This document shows, in pieces, positions 1-7,525 of a DNA stretch of 13,942 bases; the first letter of the stretch is position 1, and each line of letters begins with the position of its first letter. The stretch covers positions 1-13,942 of the forward strand of contig JANLPB010000367.1 in NCBI GenBank assembly GCA_031366885.1, written 5' to 3'. The DNA comes from UBA668 sp031366885 (lineage in GTDB: Bacteria > Actinomycetota > Acidimicrobiia > Acidimicrobiales > Ilumatobacteraceae). A program made the position numbers and the translations under genes. The notes below the pieces were generated by a model. The model saw nothing but the letters and a program-made list of their open reading frames with translations, did no database searches and was not told where the DNA came from.

Positions 1-1
1 G

Positions 2-490
2 AATCATGGCGGGCAGCAACTCGGCTCTGCGCTGGTTGGGCTACGCGGCGCTCAGAGCGGCATCATCATGTTTGGGATGATGGGACGGTTCTTGCCGGCG
101 GGTGCCGCGGCGCTGATGATGTCGAACCCCGTTACGGTTGGGATCGGCGCCGTCTTCGCCGGGATGCAACTCGCCGACGCCCATAAGCGGAAAATCGCAA
201 TGCGTCGGCAGCAGGCGCGCTCGAACGTTCGCCAGTTTCTCGACGACGTTCAGTTTGCGATCACCAACGAACTGAGCGAGGTGATGCGCGACGTGCAGCG
301 CGCGATACGTGACGAGTTCACCGAACGAATCGCGGAACTGGGCAGGACGTACACCGACACTGCGCAGCGTGCACAACAAGCAGCACAACAGGGCCAAGAG
401 CACTCCGCGGCCAGAATCCTGATTGTCTCAACGACTCTGGAGCGGGTCGCGTCCGCCCGCTCCGCGCTCCACAGAGCAACGAGTACATGA
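2..490 (+). CDS. IniA-like dynamin-family GTPase, C-terminal part (5' end outside window)
   Basis: The frame is open from base 2 to the TGA at 488-490, so 162 C-terminal residues are visible and the GTPase domain lies upstream of the window. The internal ATG at 68 is unlikely to be the start, because the frame continues upstream with Gly/Ala-rich sequence. Seen: a hydrophobic Gly/Ala/Met-rich segment (MFGMMGRFLPAGAAALMM and what follows, about 40 residues), which in IniA-type bacterial dynamin-like proteins is the membrane-interacting region. It is followed by a basic stretch (AHKRK, RRQQAR) and a long charged helix with the RQFLDDVQF and RDEFTER pattern, likely a coiled-coil stalk. The family remodels membranes; mycobacterial IniA is induced by cell-wall antibiotics. 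The gene overlaps the next GTPase gene by ATGA at 487-490, so the two are translationally coupled and may work as a pair. The exact subfamily is inferred from the C-terminus and the partner. Confidence 0.8.
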   Translation, partial: NHGGQQLGSALVGLRGAQSGIIMFGMMGRFLPAGAAALMMSNPVTVGIGAVFAGMQLADAHKRKIAMRRQQARSNVRQFLDDVQFAITNELSEVMRDVQRAIRDEFTERIAELGRTYTDTAQRAQQAAQQGQEHSAARILIVSTTLERVASARSALHRATST

Positions 491-1992
491 GTACCACGCC
501 CGAGGTCGTTGAACGCGTTCGCACGGTCTGTTCTCTCGCTGCCGACCTCGTTGCGGGGACGCGCTTCTCGCAACCGGTCGACGAGGTGATCGCGCGACTC
601 GATGGTCCGCTGCGCATTGCGATCGCAGGCCGCGTGAAGGCAGGGAAATCGACGCTTCTGAACGCCCTCGTCGGGGAACGACTGGCACCCACTGACGCCG
701 GTGAGTGCACCAAGGTGGTGACCTGGTACCAGCACGGTGCAGCGTATGACGTCACGGCCATCGGCTACGACGGCGAATCGACGCCAGTCCCCTTTCGGCG
801 CATCGATGGCGCCTTGGCGTTCGATATGGATGGCGCGCAGCTGGCCTCGACGGAGCGACTGGTTGTGTCATGGCCGACGGCGGCGCTGAGCACGATGACA
901 CTCATCGACACGCCCGGCTTGGCGTCGCTCTCAGCGGAGAACTCTGTGCGCACCACCGAGTTCCTCGCGCTCGGGAATGCGGTACCCAGCGAGGCCGACG
1001 CGGTGATCTACCTCATGCGGCACCTTCACCGCCGCGACGCCGAGTTCCTGGGGTCGTTCATGGATCGCAGTGTGGCGGGTTCATCACCGGTCAATGCTGT
1101 TGCGGTCTTGTCTCGTGCTGACGAGATCGGCGCTGGTCGGCTTGACGCGATGGAATCGGCTCGACGAATCAGCAAGCGCTACGAGGGTGATGATGCTGTC
1201 CGCACGCTGTGCACCGCGGTCGTACCAGTCGCCGGCCTGATCGCCGAAACAGGGCTCACCCTGCGCGAGGACGAATCGTGGGCCCTTCGACAGCTGGCGC
1301 ACACTCCGGCTTCCACCCTTGCACGAATGCTGCGCGGCGCAGACGCGTTCTGCGAGCCCGAGGCCAGCGAGCTGACAGTAGAGCTTCGGCGCAGCCTCCT
1401 CGACCGCCTCGGCGTGTTCGGCGTTCGGTTTTGTCTGGCTCACCTGGAAACGAATGAATCAACGACCGCCAAGGATCTCTCGCGTCTGCTTGTTGCTGAG
1501 TCCGGCCTCGACGGCCTGCGCTCATTGATCACGGAGTTGTTCCTGCCCAGAGCACACGTACTCAAGGCACGAGCCGCACTTGCAGGGCTGAGGTCGATCG
1601 CTCAGCAGTTGGCCGAGTCCGACCCGGCCGGTGGGCGACAGCTGGCCGCCGAGGTCGAGCGCTGCGAGGCCTCCACACCCGACTTCGCCGAACTTCGCCT
1701 CAGCCACCTGGTGATGTCAGGCCTTGCTGGCTTCGATGCTGCGCAGCGAGCTGAGTTCGCGACCATCGTCTCACCGGGGGGTGACGCGGCGTCGCGCCTG
1801 GGACTAGAACAGGGAGCGAGCGACGACGCGCTGCGACAAGCGGCGCTGACGGGAGTCGAACGCTGGCGTACTCATGCTGCGGCTCCGATGGCCGATGTCG
1901 CCATGCGCGAAGCATGCGAAACGATGGCCCACACGTACGAGAGCATGTTCGTAGCCCTTCACGAGCCGCGCCCCGCACAGTCAGGACGCTGA
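487..1992 (+). CDS. IniC-like dynamin-family GTPase
   Basis: Complete 501-residue protein, close to the length of mycobacterial IniC. GTPase motifs are seen in order: P-loop GRVKAGKST (residues 48-56), a switch I threonine in the ECTK segment (Thr75), G3 DTPG (141-144) and a G4-like SRAD (209-212) in place of N/TKxD. The remainder is mostly helical and Ala/Leu/Arg-rich, as expected for the stalk of a bacterial dynamin-like protein. I see no clear transmembrane helix, so it may act as a soluble partner of the upstream IniA-like protein, which carries the hydrophobic segment. The start ATG at 487 overlaps the upstream stop (ATGA) and has no good ribosome binding site, consistent with translational coupling. 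It ends 10 bases before the convergent FAD-oxidase gene, with no obvious terminator hairpin between them. The role is probably membrane maintenance or a stress response at the envelope (inference from the family). Confidence 0.85.
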   Translation: MSTTPEVVERVRTVCSLAADLVAGTRFSQPVDEVIARLDGPLRIAIAGRVKAGKSTLLNALVGERLAPTDAGECTKVVTWYQHGAAYDVTAIGYDGESTPVPFRRIDGALAFDMDGAQLASTERLVVSWPTAALSTMTLIDTPGLASLSAENSVRTTEFLALGNAVPSEADAVIYLMRHLHRRDAEFLGSFMDRSVAGSSPVNAVAVLSRADEIGAGRLDAMESARRISKRYEGDDAVRTLCTAVVPVAGLIAETGLTLREDESWALRQLAHTPASTLARMLRGADAFCEPEASELTVELRRSLLDRLGVFGVRFCLAHLETNESTTAKDLSRLLVAESGLDGLRSLITELFLPRAHVLKARAALAGLRSIAQQLAESDPAGGRQLAAEVERCEASTPDFAELRLSHLVMSGLAGFDAAQRAEFATIVSPGGDAASRLGLEQGASDDALRQAALTGVERWRTHAAAPMADVAMREACETMAHTYESMFVALHEPRPAQSGR

Positions 1993-2002
1993 CGCATCGT
2001 CG

Positions 2003-3445
2003 TCAACGAGGGAAAATCGTGCCCATGTTCATGATCCCGTTGGGGTCGAACACGCGCTTGAGTGCCTCCAACATGGGGTACGACGACCCGTACTCCTCCT
2101 TCACCCACGGAGTGCGCGCCTTGCCGATGCCGTGGTGGTGCACAATCGAGCCGCCCCGCCGGAGTGTCTCCTCACAGATGATGGAGATGATCGGCAGGTA
2201 GTACTTGTCGTTCTCGTCCTGCGGCTCGCAGTCGATCAAGTCGTAGAAGTAGTTGAAGTACATGTTGGTGCCATTGATGTAGCTGTGCGACGAGTGGCCA
2301 CCCAGCAGGGTGATGCCGTTGATTTCCCTGCGGATACGCGGCAGCACCGCCTCGTAGATGTCGTTGACAGTGCTCCAGTCAGCGGAGATCTCGGTGGTGC
2401 GGTTCACGTTGCGCGTCGTTCGAATTCGTTCGTCCTCACGTGTCACCTTGCCGGCATCCCACACCAAGTCATCGAACCAGTCAGACACCAGCTGGCTGTC
2501 CACAGGTGTGCACTGCGGGTACCGGCTGACAATCTCGGCAATGCCCTCGGCAGTCGCCTTGCTGATGCCAGCGTTGCCCTCCGTCATGAACAGCACGATG
2601 CAGTCATCCGGCGCAGCAAAGTGAGAGAAGTGCAGTTGGCCGTCCTCAGGGTCGTACAGACGGGCGACGCTTGGCTTGAAACCGGCGACCATCACTTCGC
2701 GCAGCACCTCGAACCCTGTCTGCATGTTCTTCAACGTCCACCCGAGGAAGATGTTGTTCTCCGGCATGTACGGAAACAGCTTCACCGTGACCTCGGTGAT
2801 GAAGCACAGGGCACCCTCGTTCCCAATCACGATGTGGCGAATGTCGGGCCCTGCCGCTCGACGGGGCACGTTCTTGATTCGCGATACCTGACCGCCCGGG
2901 AACACCACCTCGCAACCAACCACCATGTCCTCGATGCCGCCGTAGAGCGTGGAGAACTGGCCGATGCTGCGTGTTGCAACCAACCCGCCCATGCTCGCGA
3001 TGGGCTTCGATTGTGGCGAGTGGCCCGTGGTCAGCCCGACGGCGCGGACCGCATCCTCCAGTGCCTGCAACGGCACACCGCACTGCGCGGTGGCCTGCAT
3101 GTTGTACGGGTCGATGGAGATGATCTTGTTCATCAAGCCGCCATCGACGACGATCGAGTTCTCCACCGGCGTCTCGAGTCCGCCTTCGGTCGCGGTGCCG
3201 CCGGTTCGGGCAACAACGTTCACACCATGCTCGTCGGCGAATGTCAGAACGCGCGCAACCTCCTCAGTGCTGGCCACCATTGCCACCGCTGCCGGCGGCG
3301 GCAATGTGTACACGCCGAAGATGCTCTGCAGTTTGCGGAAGTTGTCGATGCTGCGCTGCTGCAAAAGGTGCTCGTCGGTGAGCACCTGGTCATTGCCGAG
3401 GAGTTCCTGAAGGTGCTCGACGATGGCTTCGCGGGAGAGGGACAT
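2003..3445 (-). CDS. ygcU: FAD-linked oxidase/dehydrogenase, YgcU/alkyl-DHAP-synthase-like
   Basis: 480-residue flavoprotein of the vanillyl-alcohol-oxidase (PCMH) superfamily. Seen: the FAD pyrophosphate-binding loop RTGGTATEGG (80-89); a long conserved FAD-domain stretch containing GHSPQSKP, GGLVATRSIGQFSTLYG and RRAAGPDIRH; and a C-terminal HHHGIGKAR motif (436-444) with an upstream GTNMYFNYFYD tyrosine cluster. The triple histidine and tyrosine match the active-site region of alkyl-dihydroxyacetonephosphate synthase. From memory the whole protein aligns nearly gap-free with E. coli YgcU (about 484 residues), including the N-terminus. It is the last gene of a three-gene operon, 21 bases after the kinase stop, with a good ribosome binding site (AAAGGAT, 7 bases before ATG). 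A soluble, FAD-dependent oxidoreductase acting on a hydroxy-acid or polyol-derived substrate is likely; the substrate and electron acceptor are unknown. The symbol marks family resemblance, not proven orthology. Confidence 0.85.
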   Translation of the reverse strand: MSLSREAIVEHLQELLGNDQVLTDEHLLQQRSIDNFRKLQSIFGVYTLPPPAAVAMVASTEEVARVLTFADEHGVNVVARTGGTATEGGLETPVENSIVVDGGLMNKIISIDPYNMQATAQCGVPLQALEDAVRAVGLTTGHSPQSKPIASMGGLVATRSIGQFSTLYGGIEDMVVGCEVVFPGGQVSRIKNVPRRAAGPDIRHIVIGNEGALCFITEVTVKLFPYMPENNIFLGWTLKNMQTGFEVLREVMVAGFKPSVARLYDPEDGQLHFSHFAAPDDCIVLFMTEGNAGISKATAEGIAEIVSRYPQCTPVDSQLVSDWFDDLVWDAGKVTREDERIRTTRNVNRTTEISADWSTVNDIYEAVLPRIRREINGITLLGGHSSHSYINGTNMYFNYFYDLIDCEPQDENDKYYLPIISIICEETLRRGGSIVHHHGIGKARTPWVKEEYGSSYPMLEALKRVFDPNGIMNMGTIFPR

Positions 3446-3466
3446 TGCGATGATCCTTTGGGGTGC

Positions 3467-4903
3467 TCAGTGAAAGATCGGGTAAGCGCGCTCGAACAGC
3501 GCATCAGTGTGTTGACGGATGTCGTGGTACACGGTGTCGGCCATTTGCGTGTACACCGCGCCATTCGTGGCGTCGGGGCCGAACGACTCACGGGCCTTGG
3601 CCATCGAGAAAGCCGCCGTCTCGATGTCGGGATACACGCCGGCGGCCGCAGCTGCACACATCGCTGCCCCCAGGCTTGCGCCGCCGCCGTCAACACATCG
3701 TGAGGTAGTGATTCCAAACACGTCGGCGAAGATGCTCATGAACAGCGGACTATTTGCCCCTCCACCCGAGACAACAATCTCGTCGAGGACAACCCCCAGC
3801 TCGACGCACATCGCGTCGGTGTGGTGCTTCATCGTGAGCGCGATTGCTTCCATGATGGAGCGGTAGACATGACCTCGGGAATGGCGGGCGTCGAAGCCCA
3901 GCATCATCCCTTTGCGGAAGGGCTTGTCGGTGGTCGCGAGCCAGTCCAAGACGGTCATCAGACCATCGCTGCCCGCTGGCACCAGCGCCGCCTCGCGTTC
4001 GAGATACGCCTCTCTGCTGAGTCCCAGAGACCCCGCACGCTCCGCAACCTCCTCGCCAAGGAGATCGAGGAACCACGTGAGCGTCCACATCCCGCGGCGC
4101 ACACCATTGCTTTCGTAGAGGTAGCGGTGCGGCATGCTGGCAAAGTTCGTCCAGAAGGTCGTGGGCTCCTCGTGATTCATGCTGCCGTGCACCATCGCCG
4201 CGATGTACGTTCCGAGCGAGACCAGTGCAGTCGACTCACCCAGTGAGCCGGAGCCGAGCATTTCCACTGCCTTGTCATTTGCGGTGGCGACAACTGGAAG
4301 ACCGACGGGGAGGCCGGTGGCTTCGGCAGCCTGGCTGTTGACGAAACCGATGATGTCGCCCGGCATCTGTAAATCGAACAGCATCGATGGCGTGACACCG
4401 ACTCGCGCATAGCGCTCGGCGTCAGTGCTCCACTGCCAGGTGTCGGTGTCGATCGGCCACTGCAATTCGATGTTATTGGCGGCGGTGTCGCGCAGCTCAC
4501 CTGTGAGTCGGTGCCCGAGGTAACCCGACGAGGTGGTCGCGTAGACCGCGCTTGAGTCCGTTGGCCGATACGGCTGGTACGCGCGGTCGTCCATCCAGCT
4601 GATGATCGGCTCGGCAAGCGAGCCATCGGCGCGCAGAAAGGCCTTGCAGCAGCGAATCGTGCACAGGCCGATGCCCACAATCTCGCCGAGGTCCCCGGCG
4701 AACGAGGCCATTGTCTGACGACTGGCTGCAGCAATCGAATCCCACAGGTCGTCCTCCGGGTGGACCGCAACTCCGTGGCGCGGTCGGTCCATCGGCCGCA
4801 ATGCCTGGCGGCCACGCGCGACTGCGTTGCCGAGCGCGTCGTACACAACGACCTTTGCACTCTGCGTTCCGCAGTCGATACCGACGAGGTAGGGGCCAGT
4901 CAT
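3467..4903 (-). CDS. ygcE: FGGY-family carbohydrate kinase, YgcE-like
   Basis: 478 residues, normal length for FGGY kinases (xylulokinase/glycerol kinase fold). Seen: N-terminal phosphate-binding motif GIDCGTQSAK (8-17), the substrate-loop motif SWMDDRA (102-108), the catalytic aspartate in ATANDKAVEMLGSG (Asp210), and the C-terminal FGGY signature beginning SGGGANSPLFMSIFADVFG. Two ATPase-fold domains are complete with no frameshift. It would phosphorylate a sugar, ketose or polyol in the cytoplasm; the sequence does not tell me which. It is the middle gene of the operon. Its ATG follows the SDR stop after 9 bases, with only a weak AGG ribosome binding site, so it is probably read from the same transcript. 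Its partners (an SDR and a YgcU-like oxidase) suggest the YgcE family rather than a simple xylulose kinase. No transporter, regulator or aldolase lies beside it in the window. Confidence 0.85.
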   Translation of the reverse strand: MTGPYLVGIDCGTQSAKVVVYDALGNAVARGRQALRPMDRPRHGVAVHPEDDLWDSIAAASRQTMASFAGDLGEIVGIGLCTIRCCKAFLRADGSLAEPIISWMDDRAYQPYRPTDSSAVYATTSSGYLGHRLTGELRDTAANNIELQWPIDTDTWQWSTDAERYARVGVTPSMLFDLQMPGDIIGFVNSQAAEATGLPVGLPVVATANDKAVEMLGSGSLGESTALVSLGTYIAAMVHGSMNHEEPTTFWTNFASMPHRYLYESNGVRRGMWTLTWFLDLLGEEVAERAGSLGLSREAYLEREAALVPAGSDGLMTVLDWLATTDKPFRKGMMLGFDARHSRGHVYRSIMEAIALTMKHHTDAMCVELGVVLDEIVVSGGGANSPLFMSIFADVFGITTSRCVDGGGASLGAAMCAAAAAGVYPDIETAAFSMAKARESFGPDATNGAVYTQMADTVYHDIRQHTDALFERAYPIFH

Positions 4904-4912
4904 ACGGATCGC

Positions 4913-5704
4913 CTAGCGAACGAGGTAGCCGCCGTCGACGGCGAGCACGTGACCATTCACGTAGTCCGAGGCGCGACTGGCCAGAAAGACCACGGCGCCC
5001 ATCAGGTCTTCCGGGTCACCCCAACGACCGGCGGGAATATGGTCCAGCACTCGCTGATTTGTCACCGGATTGCCGCGAGTGTTGGTGGTGATCGCAGTTG
5101 CGTAGTAGCCGGGGGCGATGCCGTTCACCTGAATATTGTGCTCTGCCAACTCGTCGCAGTAGGCCTTGGTGAGCCCGGCGATGCCGTGCTTGGTCGCCGA
5201 GTAGGCCGGAGACAGGCGACCGCCGAGGAAGCTGAACATCGAGCAAATGTTGATGATCTTGCCGCTTCGTTGGGGCACCATTCGCTGGGCCGCCTCAAAG
5301 CTCATCTCAAACGCCGCAGTGAGGTTGACTTGCACCGTCGCGTCCCACTTGTCGCGACCGAATTCCAGCACTTCGCCCAGCGGGCAGATGCCGGCACTGT
5401 TGATCAGCACGTCCACCGACCCGAACCGATCAACGCACGCGTCCACCACTCGCTTCGGCTGCCCGGACTTGGTGATGTCCGCCTGCAGGAACTCGAAGTG
5501 GACCCCGGCGGCTTCGACCATTTGCTTCGTAGATCCATCGTCGTCCGCGAGGCTGGGCACGAACACGTTGGCTCCACCCGACGCGAGTGCCATCGTGAAC
5601 GCCTGGCCAAGCCCGGTATTGCCCCCGGTCACGATGGCATTCTTTCCGGCGAGGCCGAAGTGGCTCATCGAGAAGTCGGTAATCGCCAACGTGCTCCCCC
5701 TCAT
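4913..5704 (-). CDS. ygcW: SDR-family NAD(P)-dependent dehydrogenase, YgcW-like
   Basis: 263-residue classical short-chain dehydrogenase. Seen: the TGGNTGLG nucleotide-binding motif (26-33); INSAG, a variant of the usual NNAG; catalytic Ser155 in the ICSMFS segment; Tyr168 and Lys172 in YSATK; and a C-terminal VNGHVLAVDGGYLVR typical of the family. Asn29 after the Gly pair and the absence of an acidic residue at the end of beta-2 leave cofactor preference open. From memory it closely matches E. coli YgcW, including SPAYSATKH, IAPGYYAT and QRVLDHIPA. It is the first gene of the operon, so the SDR probably makes or consumes the keto compound handled by the kinase. Start choice: ATG 5704 has no ribosome binding site. 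An in-frame TTG at 5689 has a strong one (AGGGGGAG, 4 bases upstream) and would give MAITDFSM, so the true start may be 5689. Confidence 0.87.
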   Translation of the reverse strand: MRGSTLAITDFSMSHFGLAGKNAIVTGGNTGLGQAFTMALASGGANVFVPSLADDDGSTKQMVEAAGVHFEFLQADITKSGQPKRVVDACVDRFGSVDVLINSAGICPLGEVLEFGRDKWDATVQVNLTAAFEMSFEAAQRMVPQRSGKIINICSMFSFLGGRLSPAYSATKHGIAGLTKAYCDELAEHNIQVNGIAPGYYATAITTNTRGNPVTNQRVLDHIPAGRWGDPEDLMGAVVFLASRASDYVNGHVLAVDGGYLVR

Positions 5705-5830
5705 TCAGCCCAAGCGCTGCGCGCAGCATAGTGTTCCACGCGGTTGTAGGCAGCACGGTCGTACCGGTAATGGTCGGTCGAATCTCACGCGCACGATTGA
5801 TCTGTGACGGTTTCCACCGCGCCAAACTGA
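5705..5830. promoter_or_regulatory. Divergent intergenic region: YgcWEU-like operon (-) versus reductase gene (+)
   Basis: This 126-base region separates two divergent starts. On the minus strand a TATGCT -10-like hexamer (complement of 5725-5730) lies about 20 bases before the SDR ATG; no good -35 is visible. Immediately downstream of it, and overlapping it by three bases, is the 12-base perfect palindrome GCTGCGCGCAGC (5716-5727). This is a position where a repressor could block the operon. TACCGGTA (5762-5769) is a second short palindrome. All of these are short, and chance is not excluded. Confidence 0.35.
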
Positions 5831-7081
5831 GTGTTGCCGTCGGATCGCTGGCAGGCTGTGGACGTGCAACAGCGGGATCTGCTCATCATCGGCGGTGGGC
5901 CGGGCGGCTCGGCAGCGGCCATGGTCGCGGCGCGCGCCGGGCTGAAGGTGACGGTCTTCGAGAAGGGTCCGCACGGCCGCGACAAGGTCTGCGGCGATGG
6001 CCTGACGCCGCGTGCGGTTGCCGCCCTCAACGACCTAGACATCGACCTTTCTGGCGCACATCGAATCGACGGCCTGCGCATGATCGCCGGCAAGAAGACG
6101 CGGGAACTGGCGTGGCCCAGCGGAACCCGCTTCCCAGCACACGGTGCAGTGTGGCCGCGCAACAAGCTCGATACCTATCTCATCGATCAGGCCATCGTCG
6201 CCGGCGCCGAAGTCCGCTTCGACACCGAGGCGCTGCCCGCCCTTGAAGGCAACCAGGTCATCGGCGTCGACGTGATCGGCGAGCGCTTTCACGCCCCTCT
6301 CACGATTTTGGCCGCTGGCGCACAAGGACTCGCTGCCAAAGTGTTGGGCGCGGAGCGGGACCCCGACGAGACGTTCGGTCTGGCCATTCGGGCATACGCA
6401 CCCACGCCCCGCCACGCAGAGCGCCACTTGGAGGCGTGCCTCAGCCTGAGCGACGAGCACGGCACCGCGGTCCCGGGCTATGGCTGGATGTTTCCTGCCG
6501 GAGACGGAACGGTCAACATCGGCGTCGGCGCACTCAGCACCATGAAGGGCTTCAAAAAGCTCAACCTGAACACATTGCTCGACCAGTACGCGGCCATTGT
6601 CCGTGAGCCGTGGTCGCTCGGCGGTTACATCGAAAAGCCCCGCGCCTGGCGCCTACCGATGAGCAGCCTCAAGCGCGTCGGCCCTGGTTGGGTGGCAATC
6701 GGCGACGCGGCCGGCTTCATCAACCCGATGAATGGCGAGGGCATCGACTACGCCCTGGAGAGCGGCATCATTGCGGTCGAGCAGTTTGTGGCCGACCCTG
6801 CCAATGCCACCACCAACTACGACCGCGTGGTCGGCGAGCGGTTCGATTCGTTCTTGCGCACCGGACGCCGGTTCAGTTTCATCATCGGCCACCCCTGGTT
6901 GTTGAAGCCCGGCTTGCGTATTGCTGTTGGCACGCAGACGGCCGCTGATATCACGCTGGCAGTGATGGGCAATCTGATAGACAACACCACCCCCGGCGCC
7001 GCTGGTCGCGTGATGCGCGTGGCCGACACCACCCTTCGGTGGGCCGACCCCCTACTCCGCAAAACCCGCGCCAAGGCGTAG
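5831..7081 (+). CDS. Geranylgeranyl reductase family FAD-dependent oxidoreductase (menaquinone reductase-like)
   Basis: 416 residues from the outermost start, a GTG directly after an in-frame TGA. In-frame GTGs at 5858 and 5864 are possible; the one at 5864 has GGCAGG upstream at usable spacing and would give MQQRDLLIIGGGPGG. Seen: Rossmann motif GGGPGGSAAA (21-30), the GGR-family KVCGDGLTPRAV segment (52-63), the GYGWMFPAGDG segment, and the second FAD motif GDAAGFINPMNGEGIDYALESG (from residue 291). The family saturates isoprenoid double bonds of chlorophyll precursors, archaeal lipids or menaquinone. In actinobacteria the usual role is partial saturation of the menaquinone side chain (MenJ-like, about 408 residues), which I infer here. 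The C-terminal hydrophobic patch suggests peripheral membrane association. It is probably monocistronic, convergent with the small gene that ends 5 bases beyond it. Confidence 0.85.
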   Translation: MLPSDRWQAVDVQQRDLLIIGGGPGGSAAAMVAARAGLKVTVFEKGPHGRDKVCGDGLTPRAVAALNDLDIDLSGAHRIDGLRMIAGKKTRELAWPSGTRFPAHGAVWPRNKLDTYLIDQAIVAGAEVRFDTEALPALEGNQVIGVDVIGERFHAPLTILAAGAQGLAAKVLGAERDPDETFGLAIRAYAPTPRHAERHLEACLSLSDEHGTAVPGYGWMFPAGDGTVNIGVGALSTMKGFKKLNLNTLLDQYAAIVREPWSLGGYIEKPRAWRLPMSSLKRVGPGWVAIGDAAGFINPMNGEGIDYALESGIIAVEQFVADPANATTNYDRVVGERFDSFLRTGRRFSFIIGHPWLLKPGLRIAVGTQTAADITLAVMGNLIDNTTPGAAGRVMRVADTTLRWADPLLRKTRAKA

Positions 7082-7086
7082 AACTC

Positions 7087-7278
7087 CTACAGGCGGCGCG
7101 CTGACGTGCTGGGGCTCGCTGCGCCGGAGATGAGCATGCCCAGCAACACTCCACCTGGCAGTGCCCCCCAGTACGAGACATTGATGCCAACGTTTCCGAG
7201 GAACAGCATCAGCAGCCAGGTGGCCGGAAACGTCGCCACCAAAAAGAGCACTGCCGCGGCCAGGATCACTCGAACCAT
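7087..7278 (-). CDS. Small two-helix membrane protein, unknown function
   Basis: 63-residue ORF. Two hydrophobic segments are seen (about residues 4-27 and 37-53), linked by a short GNVGINVSYWG loop and followed by a Ser/Ala/Arg tail, so a two-pass inner-membrane protein is predicted. A good ribosome binding site (GGGGGAA, 5 bases before ATG 7278) supports it as a real gene. A TAAGTT -10-like hexamer (complement of 7327-7332) lies about 50 bases upstream, downstream of the tRNA terminator. It converges on the reductase gene with a 5-base gap. I recognise no family. Confidence 0.6.
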   Translation of the reverse strand: MVRVILAAAVLFLVATFPATWLLMLFLGNVGINVSYWGALPGGVLLGMLISGAASPSTSARRL

Positions 7279-7350
7279 TTGGATTCCCCCATCATCAGGC
7301 CCGGCTGGAGCCGAGCGACCGCGCCTAACTTAGTACGACGCTCGCGTCCC

Positions 7351-7384
7351 AAAACGAAACAACCCCAGGTCGGTTGACCTGGGG
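7351..7384 (-). terminator. Intrinsic terminator of the tRNA-Ala transcript
   Basis: A perfect 9-base-pair stem CCCCAGGTC/GACCTGGGG (7363-7371 and 7376-7384) with a 4-base loop. On the minus strand it is followed by the T-rich tract TTGTTTCGTTTT (7362-7351). It begins 8 bases after the tRNA 3' end, so it reads as the tRNA terminator. Confidence 0.85.
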
Positions 7385-7392
7385 CTTGTTCG

Positions 7393-7465
7393 TGGAGCTG
7401 TGGGGAATCGAACCCCAGACCCCTTCCATGCCATGGAAGTGCTCTACCAACTGAGCTACAGCCCC
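7393..7465 (-). tRNA. tRNA-Ala (anticodon GGC)
   Basis: A full 73-nt cloverleaf can be folded on the minus strand. The acceptor stem is GGGGCTG/CAGCTCC with discriminator A, and the D arm is GCTC...GAGC. The anticodon stem CTTCC/GGAAG carries loop ATGGCAT, with anticodon GGC at 7432-7430 reading GCC codons. The T arm is TGGGG-TTCGATT-CCCCA. The acceptor contains the G3:U70 wobble pair, the identity element of alanine tRNAs. CCA is not encoded. It is flanked by its own promoter and terminator. Confidence 0.97.
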
Positions 7466-7478
7466 GAACGAGTGCAGG

Positions 7479-7506
7479 ACGATACCAGCGCGGCAACGTC
7501 AGTCAA
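7479..7506 (-). promoter_or_regulatory. Promoter of tRNA-Ala
   Basis: On the minus strand a -35 TTGACT (complement of 7501-7506) and a -10 TATCGT (complement of 7479-7484, TANNNT type) are separated by 16 bases. The -10 ends 13 bases before the mature tRNA 5' end at 7465. This is a good housekeeping-sigma match for a stable RNA gene. Confidence 0.6.
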
Positions 7507-7525
7507 AACGTGCGAACGAAACGGA

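Noticed and set aside
1993..2002. Bidirectional terminator between the convergent IniC-like and oxidase genes
   Set aside because: Only a 4-base-pair stem (GACG-CAT-CGTC) can be drawn and there is no T tract.
2132..3703. 523-codon plus-strand ORF antisense to the FAD oxidase and kinase genes
   Set aside because: It mirrors a well-recognised flavoprotein in the opposite strand and has low-complexity His/Val/Arg-rich translation typical of GC-rich antisense frames.
4760..5731. 323-codon plus-strand ORF antisense to the SDR gene
   Set aside because: The minus-strand SDR has complete motifs; this frame shows no recognisable domain.
7363..7465. Possible tRNA-linked attachment site of an integrated element
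   Set aside because: No integrase, no second copy of the tRNA end and no composition shift are visible; the hairpin is an ordinary terminator.
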